DNA from: an uncultured Roseburia sp. | GTDB lineage: Bacteria; Bacillota; Clostridia; Lachnospirales; Lachnospiraceae | NCBI GenBank assembly: GCA_947062675.1 | Contig: CAMSQM010000012.1 | Span: 1 to 64,000, forward strand | Length of the DNA: 64,000 nt | Reading direction: 5' to 3' | In this document: in pieces, positions 10,266 through 19,954 of the stretch | How the letters are laid out: every line of letters starts with the position of its first letter | How positions within the stretch are numbered: the first letter of the stretch is position 1 | Translations under genes and position numbers: made by a program | The notes under the pieces: model-generated | Database searches by the model: none | What the model was told of the DNA's origin: nothing | The model's input: the letters and a program-made list of their open reading frames with translations, nothing else

Positions 10266-10294
10266 TTGCATCCTGACGCCCGTCGCGCTATACT
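10266..10294 (+). promoter_or_regulatory. Promoter of the metallo-beta-lactamase-fold hydrolase
   Basis: TTGCAT (10266-10271), 17-bp spacer, TATACT (10289-10294), about 30 bp upstream of the start codon. It is divergent from the argC promoter, with a small hairpin GAGCCGG/CCGGCTC at 10231-10250 between the two. Confidence 0.75.
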
Positions 10295-10324
10295 AATCTG
10301 AAAGACACGAAAGGAATCCACATT

Positions 10325-11140
10325 ATGAAAATAACAAATCTGATCGAAAACACTCCCGGGGAAAACGGATGCCACTGCCAGCACGGCCTGAGTTTTTACA
10401 TAGAAACAGCAAAACACCGGCTGCTGTCCGACACCGGGGCTTCCGGCGCATTTCTGGAAAACGCCGAAGCCCTGGGTGTGGACCTCACCCGGATTGATAT
10501 GGTAATTTTAAGCCACGGGCACTACGACCATGCCGGCGGCATTTTAAGCTTTGCGGCATTAAATCCCGGCGCCGCCATTCTTATGCAGCGCTCCGCGACA
10601 GGTAATTTTTATCACAAAACAGGCTCCTGCGAGCGCTATATCGGGATCGCTCCGGAAATCGGGGAGCTTCCGCAGGTCCGGTACCTGGAAGGCGACGTGC
10701 AGATCGACGATGAAGTCTCCCTGTTTACCGGGGTAACCGGGCGAAGACTCTGGCCCTCGGGCAATCAGGAGCTGATGACAAAAGAAAACGGCCATTTCCG
10801 GCAGGATGATTTCCGGCACGAACAGTACCTTGTTCTCACGGAAAACGAAAAGCATACCCTGATTTCCGGCTGCGCTCACAACGGTATTTTAAACATCCTG
10901 GACCGGTTCCGGGAACTTTACGGGACAGATCCCGCGCGTGTAATCAGCGGTTTTCATATGCAGAAAAAAACGGGTTACACGCAAAAAGATCTGGACGAAA
11001 TCCGGCAGACCGCCCTGGAGCTGAAAACAATGGATACTGTCTTTTACACCGGACACTGCACCGGCGAAATTCCTTTCCGGGTGCTCAGAGAAATACTCGG
11101 GGACCAGCTCTTCCAGATCCACAGCGGCCAGACCGTATAA
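10325..11140 (+). CDS. Metallo-beta-lactamase-fold hydrolase
   Basis: 271-aa protein with the metal-binding signature LSHGHYDHAGG near residue 62, then SGCAHNGILNI, SGFHM and a C-terminal YTGHCTG. This set matches the metallo-hydrolase subfamily that includes the archaeal dihydropterin-ribosylaminobenzene phosphate synthase homologues; the actual substrate here is unknown. The ATG has AAAGGAA upstream and its own promoter. It converges on the flavin oxidoreductase with zero bases between the two stop codons and no terminator in the gap. Confidence 0.85.
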   Translation: MKITNLIENTPGENGCHCQHGLSFYIETAKHRLLSDTGASGAFLENAEALGVDLTRIDMVILSHGHYDHAGGILSFAALNPGAAILMQRSATGNFYHKTGSCERYIGIAPEIGELPQVRYLEGDVQIDDEVSLFTGVTGRRLWPSGNQELMTKENGHFRQDDFRHEQYLVLTENEKHTLISGCAHNGILNILDRFRELYGTDPARVISGFHMQKKTGYTQKDLDEIRQTALELKTMDTVFYTGHCTGEIPFRVLREILGDQLFQIHSGQTV

Positions 11141-13147
11141 TCAGATTTCATTTGCGGCATGGTAAGCGCTGCGGATGGCAGATGCAATATCCGCAGTCCG
11201 CTCCCCCGCACAATCCCCGATATACTTCACGGGCACGGTAAGACCGCTCTCGTCAAACACATTTTTCTTTGAGCCGAGTGCGTTGATAATGGTATCTGCC
11301 GGTATTGTGATCGTGGAACCGACCGTCATATTCTCTGCATAAAGGACATTGTCCCTGATCTCTTTCACTTTTGTGCTGACATACTCCGTGACGTGGTGCT
11401 CTTTAAAATTTTTTCTGATCAGAGGAAGCACCGTGCCGGTCTCCCCTGCCGCGATCTGATCCGTCATTTCCACAATCGTTACTTCATGCCCTTTCACGGC
11501 CAGATACTCCGCCGTTTCGGTGCCGACAAGACCTCCTCCCAGCACCACGCAGCTGCCGGATACTTCTGCTCCCGCGAGCACATCCCAGGAAGACACGATA
11601 TTGCTGTTTACCGCCGGCACCGGAAGCTGCATGTTATGCGCGCCCACCGCCACAAGCACGATATCAGAATCGTTCAGTTCCGCGGCTGACGGCTCCGTGT
11701 GAAGCTTTATTTCGACCCCCAGAGCGGGCAGAATTTTCTCATAATACTCAATCGCGCGCAGAATCTCACTCTTTCTCGGGGGAACTGCCGCCAGATGAAT
11801 CTGCCCTCCGGTCCTCCCCGTTTTTTCAAACAGCGTGACTTTATGTCCGCGCTTTGCCGCCACGCGCGCTGCCTCAAGCCCGGCGATTCCCCCGCCGGCC
11901 ACAGCCACCTTTTTCACACGTTCCACAGGTTTCAGGAAAATAGTCGCCTCGTCGCCGTTCTCGGCATTGAGCACACAGGATATATAGCGGCGGTTCTGCA
12001 CGGCATCCACACAGCCCTTATTGCAGTTCAGGCATTCACGGATACACTCGCCGCGCTCTGTCTTTACCGCGATATCCGGATCTGTCAGCAGCGAACGGCC
12101 GTATCCTATGATGTCTGCAGCGCCGTCTGCGAGAATCTGCTCCCCCGCCTCGACAGTGATCACTCTTCCCACCGTGGCAACCGGAATATTTACCGTTTCT
12201 TTGACGCGCTTTGCTGCGGGAAGCGTCCAGTTACAGGGCACATCCCCCATCGGCGGAATTGTATCTCCCATGTTTCCGGTATGGTTGGCCTGTGCCACCT
12301 GAATCATGTCGACGCCGGCTTCCTCCAGAAGTTTTGCGAACGCGACGGCTTCCTCTTCCAAAAGCCCGCCTTTCCCGCGGAGGGATCCGTCTTTATTGAC
12401 CGTGATCAGCGGAAGTTTGTACTCGATGGCCAGGGAGGGCGCCGCTTCCCGGATCGCCTTTACGACTTCCAGTGCATACCGGACGCGGTTCCCGAAGCTT
12501 CCACCATATTCGTCGGTGCGCCTGTTCAGCAGACCGGAGCACAGAGATCCGATCAGACGGTCCCCGTGTACCTCGACCGCGTCGGCCCCCGCAGTCTGCG
12601 CCCGCAGCGCACACGCCGCAATACTCTCCCTGATCTCTGCCAGCTGCTCCCTGGAAGCCTCGTTCACAAAATGCTGCATGTCGTGGCGAAGCTTTGCGCG
12701 CGCCTCACCCGCCAGTCTCTCCGCCTCATCCGACTGTTTCCGGAATTCCTCTTCATTTCCGGCTGCTTTCGCCTCCCCGGCAGCCCGGCGCGCCATCTGT
12801 GAGCCGGTGATCAGGCAGCCGGCTCCCTGCACGTCATATTCCGGATGAAAGATCTGAAGCGCCAGCCTGCTTCCATGTGCATGCAGCGCGTCCGCCAGTC
12901 TCCGGAACGCGGGAATCTGACTGTCGTCAAAAAGCTTCGGCGTCGGAGACGCCGTCCGGACAGGCGCGACATCACCGATCACAATATACGAAACGCCGCC
13001 CCTGGCAAGCCGCTCGTAAAATTTCAGACTGCGCTCCCCGATCGAACCATCGCGCTCCTCATAACCTGTGGTCAGGGGCGGAAACATAATTCTGTTTCTG
13101 AGCGTCATGTTTCCCACCTGAACCGGTTTCAGTATTCTTTTCTCCAT
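11141..13147 (-). CDS. NADH:flavin oxidoreductase, OYE/2,4-dienoyl-CoA reductase type
   Basis: 668-aa three-part flavoenzyme: an FMN-binding TIM barrel (residues about 1-350), a 4Fe-4S site with spacing CLNCNKGC plus a further Cys about 12 residues on, and FAD/NAD(P)H-binding Rossmann domains (VAVAGGGIAGLEAA and VVLGGGLVGTETAE). The family reduces enoate or dienoyl double bonds; the substrate is unknown. At the barrel position where FadH-type enzymes have HGAHGYL this one has EVHGDRLIGSL, so the second His is absent. Charged segment at about residues 130-170 (rich in Glu, Arg, Ala) is an insertion. SD GGAGGG precedes the ATG. Its leader is identical over 32 bp to that of the gene at 53300. 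Confidence 0.93.
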   Translation of the reverse strand: MEKRILKPVQVGNMTLRNRIMFPPLTTGYEERDGSIGERSLKFYERLARGGVSYIVIGDVAPVRTASPTPKLFDDSQIPAFRRLADALHAHGSRLALQIFHPEYDVQGAGCLITGSQMARRAAGEAKAAGNEEEFRKQSDEAERLAGEARAKLRHDMQHFVNEASREQLAEIRESIAACALRAQTAGADAVEVHGDRLIGSLCSGLLNRRTDEYGGSFGNRVRYALEVVKAIREAAPSLAIEYKLPLITVNKDGSLRGKGGLLEEEAVAFAKLLEEAGVDMIQVAQANHTGNMGDTIPPMGDVPCNWTLPAAKRVKETVNIPVATVGRVITVEAGEQILADGAADIIGYGRSLLTDPDIAVKTERGECIRECLNCNKGCVDAVQNRRYISCVLNAENGDEATIFLKPVERVKKVAVAGGGIAGLEAARVAAKRGHKVTLFEKTGRTGGQIHLAAVPPRKSEILRAIEYYEKILPALGVEIKLHTEPSAAELNDSDIVLVAVGAHNMQLPVPAVNSNIVSSWDVLAGAEVSGSCVVLGGGLVGTETAEYLAVKGHEVTIVEMTDQIAAGETGTVLPLIRKNFKEHHVTEYVSTKVKEIRDNVLYAENMTVGSTITIPADTIINALGSKKNVFDESGLTVPVKYIGDCAGERTADIASAIRSAYHAANEI

Positions 13148-13174
13148 AGTAACCCTCCATTCCTGATGCGCCCG
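13143..13174 (-). repeat. 32-bp leader repeat, copy 1 (includes SD and start codon)
   Basis: On the minus strand this stretch begins CGGGCGCATCAGG, runs through the ribosome site GGAGGG and ends in ATGGA. The same 32 bases occur on the plus strand at 53273-53304 in front of an unrelated gene. Sequence on both sides diverges at once. Confidence 0.9.
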
Positions 13175-13200
13175 CGAAATTTCTTATCGTTTACAAAACC

Positions 13201-13282
13201 ATTATACCTGCAGTCTTCTCAGCTCTGTTGCCTGTATTTGACAAAAAACTATCATAAATTGCTGTAACAGTCATTTTGTCAA
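13201..13282 (-). promoter_or_regulatory. Probable promoter region of the flavin oxidoreductase
   Basis: A perfect TATAAT lies on the minus strand at 13206-13201, 54 bp before the ATG, but the -35 at the right distance (AACAGA) is poor, which suggests activator dependence. Upstream is an inverted repeat TTGACAAAA (13239-13247 region) / TTTTGTCAA (13274-13282) that could be a regulator site. No other gene is seen between 13148 and 13401. Confidence 0.45.
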
Positions 13283-13322
13283 TTTATACGAGTATCCGGC
13301 AGAAATTCAGAAAACCGCACGC

Positions 13323-13363
13323 AAAAAGGCGGAGAGCACAGCTTTCCCGCTCTCCGCCTCTTT
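13323..13363 (-). terminator. Bidirectional rho-independent terminator after alpha-galactosidase
   Basis: Ten-base perfect stem GGCGGAGAGC (13328-13337) / GCTCTCCGCC (13349-13358), with A5 on the left and T5 on the right. For minus-strand transcripts from the galactosidase this gives a stem plus U tract. Confidence 0.9.
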
Positions 13364-13401
13364 TTACCGTGCAGTCCGCACAGCCCCTTCACCTGTAAAT
13401 C

Positions 13402-15600
13402 TCAGAACTTCCCTTCACACGATCTGCGCACAAAATGCATCTGGTATGCCCGGTATTCCCCCATCTCCACCGGAAGTGGTATCCCGGTCTCCATCAGGGC
13501 GTCCGAGCCGTACACTTTTCCGCTTCCGGTCTCCTCATACAGACAGCCCGACGGCAGCCCTTTAAGACGGATATAATTCACCGTCATATTTCCATGGACT
13601 TCCAGCATCACGGCGCCGACGAGAAGCTCCGACGCATCTTCCGCCAGAAACTCCCAGGCGCCCGTCTCCGACACTGCCGGGTCCGTCAGCCGGTAGTAAA
13701 GTCCCGACAGAATCAGGGGCGCATACCGGTGATACTCCCTGATCTGTTCCCTGATACTCTGCTTTTCTTCCGCCGTAAGCTTCGCGGGATCAAGCTCATA
13801 CCCGAACGTCCCGGCCATCGCGACGATGGCGCGCGTGTCAAACGGCGTCACGCGGCCGTTCTGATGATTCGGAACGGCAGATACATGCGAGCCGACCGCC
13901 GACACCGGATACCCGAACGACGTCCCGTACTGGATATCCACGCGGTCACGCGCATCGCTGTTGTCGCTGCACCAGATCTGGGGCGTGTAATAGAGCATTC
14001 CGGCGTCGAAACGGCCGCCGCCGCCGCTGCACCCCTCGAGCAGAATATCCGGATACCGCTGCACAAGGCGCTCCAGAAAATCGTACAGGCCGAGCACATA
14101 ATCGTGCATTACCCTGCCCTGATCGCTGGTGCCCTGTGAAAAACAGTCCGAAAGGCTCCGGTTCATATCCCACTTCACATACTCGATATTTCCCTGATCG
14201 AGAACGGCGCACATCTGTTCAAACAGGGCGTCGACAACCTCTTTTCTGGAAAAATCCAGCACAAGCTGATATCTCGCGCGCACCGGTCTGCGCCCCGGAA
14301 CCGCGAGCACCCAGTCCGGATGCTGCCGGTAGAGATCGCTGTCCTCGCTGATCCCCTCCGGCTCAAACCAGATTCCGAACTTCAGCCCGAGCCCGTTGAT
14401 CCGCCCGATAAGCTCCCCCAGCGGCTCGCCCAGCTTTTCCTCATTGACATACCAGTCGCCCAGTCCGCTGAAATCATCATCCCGCTTCCCGAACCACCCG
14501 TCGTCCATGACCAGCATCTCTATGCCAAGCTCCGCCGCTTCTTTTGCAAGCCCATAGAGAGATTCCCCGCTGAACTCAAAATATGAGGCCTCCCAGCTGT
14601 TTAAGAGCACGGGACGCACCTGATCCCTGTACTTCCCGCGGCACAGATGTGTCCGGAAACATTTGTGCAGATTCTGCGACAGGCAGGAGAGCCCCGCACC
14701 GCTGTAGCTTAGCACAACCTCCGGGACAAAAAACGCCTCACCGCTCTCAAGCGGGTACGAAAACAGCTCGTCTGAAAGGCCCAGAAGCGCCCTCGTCTGA
14801 TGAAACTGGTCACGCTCCACCTCTCCCTTAAAATTTCCGCTGTACAAAAACGACATCGCGTAGCAGCTGCCCGCATCTTCGTTCGTCTCCCGTCCGGCCA
14901 CAATCATCATCGGATTGTACTGATGGCTGGAGGTTCCCCTGCGGCTTGTGATTACCTGCGCCCCGTGCGCCACCGGCGTTCTCTGCACATTGCGCTCCAT
15001 CGCGTGGCGGCCGTAAAAACAGATCAGATCAAAGTCCCCGCCGACCCAGTCCAGACATGCGGCCTGCGCTTTCTCCAGATAGATCTTACCCGCGCCGCCG
15101 TTCTCAATGCGGGCGCTCCTGGTGAGAATATCCAGCTCCGGAAGCACACCGTAAAAAAGAGTCACCTTCACCTTCGCGGACGCATCTTCCAGGTCGATCT
15201 CCAGCGTCTGCGCCTCATCCTCACCGGCATACACCGCCGGGAGTCCCGGCAGGCCGTACTTTCCTTTCACGATACGGTGCCCTGTATAGCGGAAGTCACA
15301 GCCATAGGAACCGTCCGTATTTTTTACAATGACAGAAACGCTCCGGTAATCCCCCGTCGCCTGGCACGGCAGCTCCTGCGGCAGCACATCCATCGAATAC
15401 GTGCGGTCCTTATCCATATCGTAGGGATTCCCTGAAAATCCGCGGTCCGCGTAATGGAGCAGATAATCCATGCAGCCCTCTGTCCTGCGCCCGTAGTACA
15501 GGTGCAGCAGAAATCCATACGCATCCACTTTCATCTGATATGTGGAGTTTTTTGTGTGTATTGTAAAAACTTTCTCTTTCTCCGAAAAAAGAATGCTCAT
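13402..15600 (-). CDS. Alpha-galactosidase, glycoside hydrolase family 36
   Basis: 732-aa cytoplasmic-type GH36 enzyme (no signal peptide) cleaving alpha-1,6-galactosides such as melibiose or raffinose. An N-terminal beta-supersandwich precedes the TIM barrel. Visible barrel motifs are LLNSWEASYFEF, LVMDDGWFGKRDDD, KWDMNRSLSD with the nucleophile Asp near residue 476, and WCSDNSDARDR with the acid/base Asp near 545. The ATG at 15600 has AGGAGGG five bases upstream. It is the second gene after the GH13 glucosidase (51-bp gap) and ends at a strong terminator. Galactose released could enter the galK/galT pathway encoded at 43-46 kb. Confidence 0.95.
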   Translation of the reverse strand: MSILFSEKEKVFTIHTKNSTYQMKVDAYGFLLHLYYGRRTEGCMDYLLHYADRGFSGNPYDMDKDRTYSMDVLPQELPCQATGDYRSVSVIVKNTDGSYGCDFRYTGHRIVKGKYGLPGLPAVYAGEDEAQTLEIDLEDASAKVKVTLFYGVLPELDILTRSARIENGGAGKIYLEKAQAACLDWVGGDFDLICFYGRHAMERNVQRTPVAHGAQVITSRRGTSSHQYNPMMIVAGRETNEDAGSCYAMSFLYSGNFKGEVERDQFHQTRALLGLSDELFSYPLESGEAFFVPEVVLSYSGAGLSCLSQNLHKCFRTHLCRGKYRDQVRPVLLNSWEASYFEFSGESLYGLAKEAAELGIEMLVMDDGWFGKRDDDFSGLGDWYVNEEKLGEPLGELIGRINGLGLKFGIWFEPEGISEDSDLYRQHPDWVLAVPGRRPVRARYQLVLDFSRKEVVDALFEQMCAVLDQGNIEYVKWDMNRSLSDCFSQGTSDQGRVMHDYVLGLYDFLERLVQRYPDILLEGCSGGGGRFDAGMLYYTPQIWCSDNSDARDRVDIQYGTSFGYPVSAVGSHVSAVPNHQNGRVTPFDTRAIVAMAGTFGYELDPAKLTAEEKQSIREQIREYHRYAPLILSGLYYRLTDPAVSETGAWEFLAEDASELLVGAVMLEVHGNMTVNYIRLKGLPSGCLYEETGSGKVYGSDALMETGIPLPVEMGEYRAYQMHFVRRSCEGKF

Positions 15601-15651
15601 TTTTTCCCTCCTGGCGCGTACATTTTTATATCCCGGAACCAGCACGGCCTT

Positions 15652-17328
15652 TCAGGCCTGCCCGCCCGTATGAATTACAAGCGCCTCGTACGGCTTCAGG
15701 CAGACCGTCTCTTCCACCGTCGTCCGCCCGTAATTTCCGGTCAGCACGCTTCCGCTCACAAACTCCCGCGGAATCCGGTATTCCTCTTCCCCCGCCGTGA
15801 AATTACAGATCACCAGAAGCTTTTCTTCCCCGAGCGTCCTGGTATAGACATACAGACTCTCACTCTCCGGCTCCAGCAGCTCATAGACTCCGTGAACAAT
15901 GATTTTCTCCTGTTTTCGCAGTGCGATCAGCTGTCTGTAATAATGAAATACGGAATCCGGATCCGCCAGCTCCCGCGCGGCATTTATCTCTGTATAATCC
16001 GGATTCACCATAATCCACGGCGTTCCGGACGAAAACCCTGCATTTACGCTGTCGTCCCACTGCATCGGCGTGCGCGCGTTGTCCCGGCTGCGCAGCGCGA
16101 GATAGCGCAGCATATCCTCCGGCGCGATCTTCCCCTCTCCGGTGAGCGTCCTGAACGCGTTGATACTCTCGATATCGCGGTAATCCTCTATCCCGGAAAA
16201 CGGGCAGTTCTTCATCCCGAGCTCTTCTCCCTGATAGACATAGGGCGTTCCCTTTAACATGTGCAAACAGGTCGCCAGCATCTTCGCACAGATCTCCCGG
16301 TACTCCGGCGCATCATTGCCGAAGCGGGAGACGGAGCGCGGCTGATCATGATTGCCCAGAAACAGGCTGTTCCACGCCTTTCCCTCCAGTCCGGTCTGCC
16401 AGCTGGTCATCACCTGCTTAAACTCCCGCAGATTCACGCGGCGGTCCGTCCATTTGCCGTATTTTCCGCCGTCCAGATCCACATGTTCAAACTGAAATAC
16501 CATATTCAGCTCTTTTCCGTCCAGTGAGGCATACTTTTTCGCCTCCTCCACTGTCACACCCGCGCACTCCCCGACAGTCATCAGGTCATACCGGGAAAGC
16601 ACTTTCCGGTTCATCTCCTGCAGATATTCATGGGCGTGCGGACCGTTCGCGCACGGGCAGACCGCATAAGACTCTCCGGGCAGAACCTCCCCGTCCGGCA
16701 GGCCCGGCTCCTTGGAAATCAGGCTGATCACATCCATGCGGAAACCGTCTATCCCCTTCTCGCACCACCAGGTCATCATGGAAAAGACTTCCTCGCGCAC
16801 TTTCGGATTGTCCCAGTTGAGGTCCGGCTGCTTCTTTGAGAACAGGTGAAGGTAGTACATGTCCGTCGCCTCGTCATGCTGCCACGCGGAACCCGAAAAA
16901 CAGCTCCCCCAGTTGTTCGGCTCCTTTCCGTCCTTCCCTTCCCTCCATATATAATAATCGCGGTACGGATTCTCTCTCGCACTGCGGCTCTCCACAAACC
17001 ACGCATGCTCATCCGACGTATGATTGACCACCAGGTCCATCACCAGCTTCATCCCCCGCTCGTGAATTCCCCGGAGCATCCGGTCAAAATCCTCCATCGT
17101 GCCGAATTCTTCCATGATTGCCCGGTAGTCGCTGATATCGTACCCGTTGTCATCATTCGGCGACTGGTATACGGGCGAAAGCCAGAGCACATCCACCCCC
17201 AGTTCCTTCAGATAATCCAGTTTTGACGTGATACCGTTCAGGTCCCCGATTCCGTCCCCGTTGCTGTCCATAAAGCTCCTTGGGTATATCTGATATACCA
17301 CCGCTTCCTTCCACCATGCCTGTTCCAT
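15652..17328 (-). CDS. Oligo-1,6-glucosidase / alpha-glucosidase, GH13
   Basis: 558-aa GH13 enzyme of the oligo-1,6-glucosidase/trehalose-6-phosphate hydrolase/alpha-glucosidase group. Conserved regions: DLVVNHTSDEHAWF, GFRMDVISLISK (nucleophile Asp near residue 198), TVGECAGVTVEEA (acid/base Glu near 253) and LGNHDQPRSVSRFG. No signal peptide, so it acts on imported oligosaccharides. I used the ATG at 17328 (GAGGT six bases upstream) rather than the GTG one codon earlier. First gene of a two-gene operon with GH36. Exact linkage preference cannot be called. Confidence 0.92.
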   Translation of the reverse strand: MEQAWWKEAVVYQIYPRSFMDSNGDGIGDLNGITSKLDYLKELGVDVLWLSPVYQSPNDDNGYDISDYRAIMEEFGTMEDFDRMLRGIHERGMKLVMDLVVNHTSDEHAWFVESRSARENPYRDYYIWREGKDGKEPNNWGSCFSGSAWQHDEATDMYYLHLFSKKQPDLNWDNPKVREEVFSMMTWWCEKGIDGFRMDVISLISKEPGLPDGEVLPGESYAVCPCANGPHAHEYLQEMNRKVLSRYDLMTVGECAGVTVEEAKKYASLDGKELNMVFQFEHVDLDGGKYGKWTDRRVNLREFKQVMTSWQTGLEGKAWNSLFLGNHDQPRSVSRFGNDAPEYREICAKMLATCLHMLKGTPYVYQGEELGMKNCPFSGIEDYRDIESINAFRTLTGEGKIAPEDMLRYLALRSRDNARTPMQWDDSVNAGFSSGTPWIMVNPDYTEINAARELADPDSVFHYYRQLIALRKQEKIIVHGVYELLEPESESLYVYTRTLGEEKLLVICNFTAGEEEYRIPREFVSGSVLTGNYGRTTVEETVCLKPYEALVIHTGGQA

Positions 17329-17402
17329 CACTCTACCTCACTTTTTATTCAGTCTGTATTCATCTTCCATACCGTTACTTCCTGCGTATTGAAATTACGT
17401 AT

Positions 17403-17478
17403 ACTTTAGCATGTACGTCCCGGAAATTCAACTGTTGCGGCAATCCGCGGGATACAATTTTTGCGGCGTTTACCGCAC
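17403..17478 (-). promoter_or_regulatory. Promoter of the GH13-GH36 operon with TTGCGG repeats upstream
   Basis: Minus-strand -35 TTGAAT (17431-17426), 17-bp spacer and -10 TAAAGT (17408-17403). Directly upstream of the -35 are two copies of TTGCGGC (plus-strand starts 17435 and 17461, 26 bp apart), each followed by CCGC; the distal one forms the palindrome TGCGG-N6-CCGCA (17462-17477). The placement fits an activator site; no adjacent regulator gene is present. Confidence 0.6.
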
Positions 17479-17494
17479 GATTTTTAGCAAGAAT

Positions 17495-19954
17495 TTACAG
17501 TCCGGGCTCCGTCGGGCGGTATGGCTCCACGACAAGCTTCCCTCCCCTTCTCCGTATCCGGATGCGCCCTCCTTCCATCGTCATATACACTCTGCTCCCA
17601 GCCTCCCGCATGCGCCTTAACGCCGCCTCTCCTGGGTGTCCGTAGCGGTTCGTGCGGCTGCAGGAAACCACCGACACAACCGGGGAAAAACGCCTTAAAA
17701 ACTCCGCAGAACCGGAACCATCGGAGCCGTGATGTGCAGCCTTGTAAAAATCGGCCTTTTCCGGAATTCCCTCCCGGCTGTGCAGGGACGCAAGGATTTT
17801 CCGCTCCTCCTCCTCCCCGATATCTCCGGTAAAAATCCCCAGAAAATCTTCTTCCCTGTATAAAAACACAAGCGATGCTGCATTTCTGTCCTGCCCCGCA
17901 CTCTTATCCAGCGGAAACAAAATGTGAACGTCAGCTTTTCCCAGGTGCAGCGTATCACCTGCCGACACATACACAACCTTCGTTCCATGTTCCGCCGCCA
18001 GTTCCTCCAGCTCCCTCTGCTTTTCTTCCCGTAGAATTTCCGCGGAAAAAATAAGATGGCCGATCGGGTATCCTGTATTGAGAACTTCCCGCAGTCCGGA
18101 AATATGATCCTCGTCCACGTGTGATACAAACCAGAAACCGATACCGCGCGCTCCCTTTGCCTTCAGAAACGGGAGAATCCGGCGGGTTCCGGCTTCTCCC
18201 ACACTGCTGCTTCCCCCGTCCACAAACAGGGTAATCCCCTCGCCGGTCCGCAGAAAACTTCCGTCCCCCTGACCCACATCGAGGACATCCAGCTCAAAAC
18301 CACCCCTGACCGGAAACAGCAGAAAGAAAAGCAGCGCTATCCTGGCAGGCAGCAGCGCCGGCGCCCTTTTTTCACGGCAACACCCCCTGCCGTAACCCGT
18401 TCTGCTCTCTCTGCCGCCTCCGTGACAGTACATCGTCACCGCTGCAAGTCCTGCATAATACACAATCATGCGCGCGGGCTCCGGCCTCCCCGTAATCTGT
18501 ACGGCCCAGGGAAAACCTGCAAAGAACCTGCAGATTCCCACCGTCAGTTCCAGGAGCTTTCCGCACAAAAACAGCAGCCACGGCGCAGACGACGGATATA
18601 CCGTGCCCGCCAGCCCGCCGCAGAGACCGCACGCCAGGATCAGCCCCGTAAACGGGAGCACCAGAAGATTGACCGGAAGCGCGCAGACCGGAATCTCACC
18701 GGAATACCAGGCTGCCAGCGGAAGAGTGACAAGCTGAATTGCCGCGGATGTAAAAAGAGTCCGCCGCAGTTTTCCCCACCTGCGCCGCTCCCGGCGCCCG
18801 GGATTTCCAACCCACACAACCCCCGCCACAGCAGCAAAAGAATACACAAACCCGGAGTCCCGGAACAGATACGGATTCTCCCACAGCAGAACACAGGCCA
18901 GAATCCCCAGGGCATTTAATGTGTCATAACTTCGCCCCAGCGCCTGTGCCAGAAGCATCAGGAAAAACATTCCTGCCGACCGTTTTACCGGTGTACCCAT
19001 CCCGGCCATCACCGCATAGGCACAGACCAGTCCGGCGGACAGAAAGCCCGCGCAGTAATATCCCCGTCCGGCCCTGCGCAGAATCCCGTACACGGACAAT
19101 CCGATCACGGATATGTGAAGTCCTGAAACCGCGAGAATATGGGACAATCCCGTCTTCTGGTACAGTTCTTTTATTTCTTCCTTCAGATATTCCTTGTCCC
19201 CGAGCGCCATGGCGGCCAGAATACCGCCGGTCTGCTCCCCCATAACGCGGATATACACCTCCCTCACAGACAGCCTGAGTCTCCTGAGGGCTTCACGCCA
19301 CCTGCTTTTTGTTCCGCGCACTCTCCTGATCCGGGCTTCACGCAGCTTAAAATCTGTCTTTCGCGCCAGATAAAAGGATTGCGCGTCAAAATTCCCCTCA
19401 TTTCCGGCGCTCTCCCACGTTTCCGCAATTCCCTCTGTCACAAGAATTTCTCCGATAGAACCTGTATCGGAATCAGAATAAACAAGAATCCGGTTACACT
19501 GAACCGGTATTTTGAATGGAACAGATATCCCTGTCCGGGACTGTTCCTGTCTGAAATGATCTGTCTGCCGCCCCTGTGTGCCGGACTGCAAAAGCACGCA
19601 GGATGTCAGCTCATAAACATACTGCCGGCGGCGGAATTCCTTCTTCGCAAGCCTTCCCTGTACCTGAACGCGGCAGCCATCCTCAATATACGGAAGATAC
19701 CGCGCGCGGAACTGCTCCTGACTGTCGTAGCGCTGCCAGCCCGCTCCGGCCGCCGCCAGAATCAGGAAAAACCGGAACAGAAGCCGCGCAGATACCGCCC
19801 GGCTCTCCGTCCTGCCCCCACAAAACATCCTCGCTGCGACTCCCCCGGAAAAAATCAGAACGGCTGCCACAACTCCCGGCGGCACTTTGTATGACGCCGC
19901 GAGAATCCCCGCAAGAAACCCCGCTGCCATTCCGCAAAATGGCCTTCTTAACAT
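17495..19954 (-). CDS. comEC: ComEC/Rec2-type DNA uptake channel protein
   Basis: 819-aa polytopic membrane protein: two N-terminal helices and an OB-like segment (DUF4131 type), a competence-domain helix bundle (LYQKTGLSHILAVSGLHISV is the family hallmark), and a C-terminal metallo-beta-lactamase domain from about residue 560 with LDVLDVGQGDGSFL, SHVDEDHISGL and AAHHGSDGS. ComEC carries single-stranded DNA across the membrane; the C-terminal domain may be the nuclease. The ATG follows the gerMN stop with no gap and uses GAGGAG inside that gene. Last gene of the comEA operon. Confidence 0.94.
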   Translation of the reverse strand: MLRRPFCGMAAGFLAGILAASYKVPPGVVAAVLIFSGGVAARMFCGGRTESRAVSARLLFRFFLILAAAGAGWQRYDSQEQFRARYLPYIEDGCRVQVQGRLAKKEFRRRQYVYELTSCVLLQSGTQGRQTDHFRQEQSRTGISVPFKIPVQCNRILVYSDSDTGSIGEILVTEGIAETWESAGNEGNFDAQSFYLARKTDFKLREARIRRVRGTKSRWREALRRLRLSVREVYIRVMGEQTGGILAAMALGDKEYLKEEIKELYQKTGLSHILAVSGLHISVIGLSVYGILRRAGRGYYCAGFLSAGLVCAYAVMAGMGTPVKRSAGMFFLMLLAQALGRSYDTLNALGILACVLLWENPYLFRDSGFVYSFAAVAGVVWVGNPGRRERRRWGKLRRTLFTSAAIQLVTLPLAAWYSGEIPVCALPVNLLVLPFTGLILACGLCGGLAGTVYPSSAPWLLFLCGKLLELTVGICRFFAGFPWAVQITGRPEPARMIVYYAGLAAVTMYCHGGGRESRTGYGRGCCREKRAPALLPARIALLFFLLFPVRGGFELDVLDVGQGDGSFLRTGEGITLFVDGGSSSVGEAGTRRILPFLKAKGARGIGFWFVSHVDEDHISGLREVLNTGYPIGHLIFSAEILREEKQRELEELAAEHGTKVVYVSAGDTLHLGKADVHILFPLDKSAGQDRNAASLVFLYREEDFLGIFTGDIGEEEERKILASLHSREGIPEKADFYKAAHHGSDGSGSAEFLRRFSPVVSVVSCSRTNRYGHPGEAALRRMREAGSRVYMTMEGGRIRIRRRGGKLVVEPYRPTEPGL

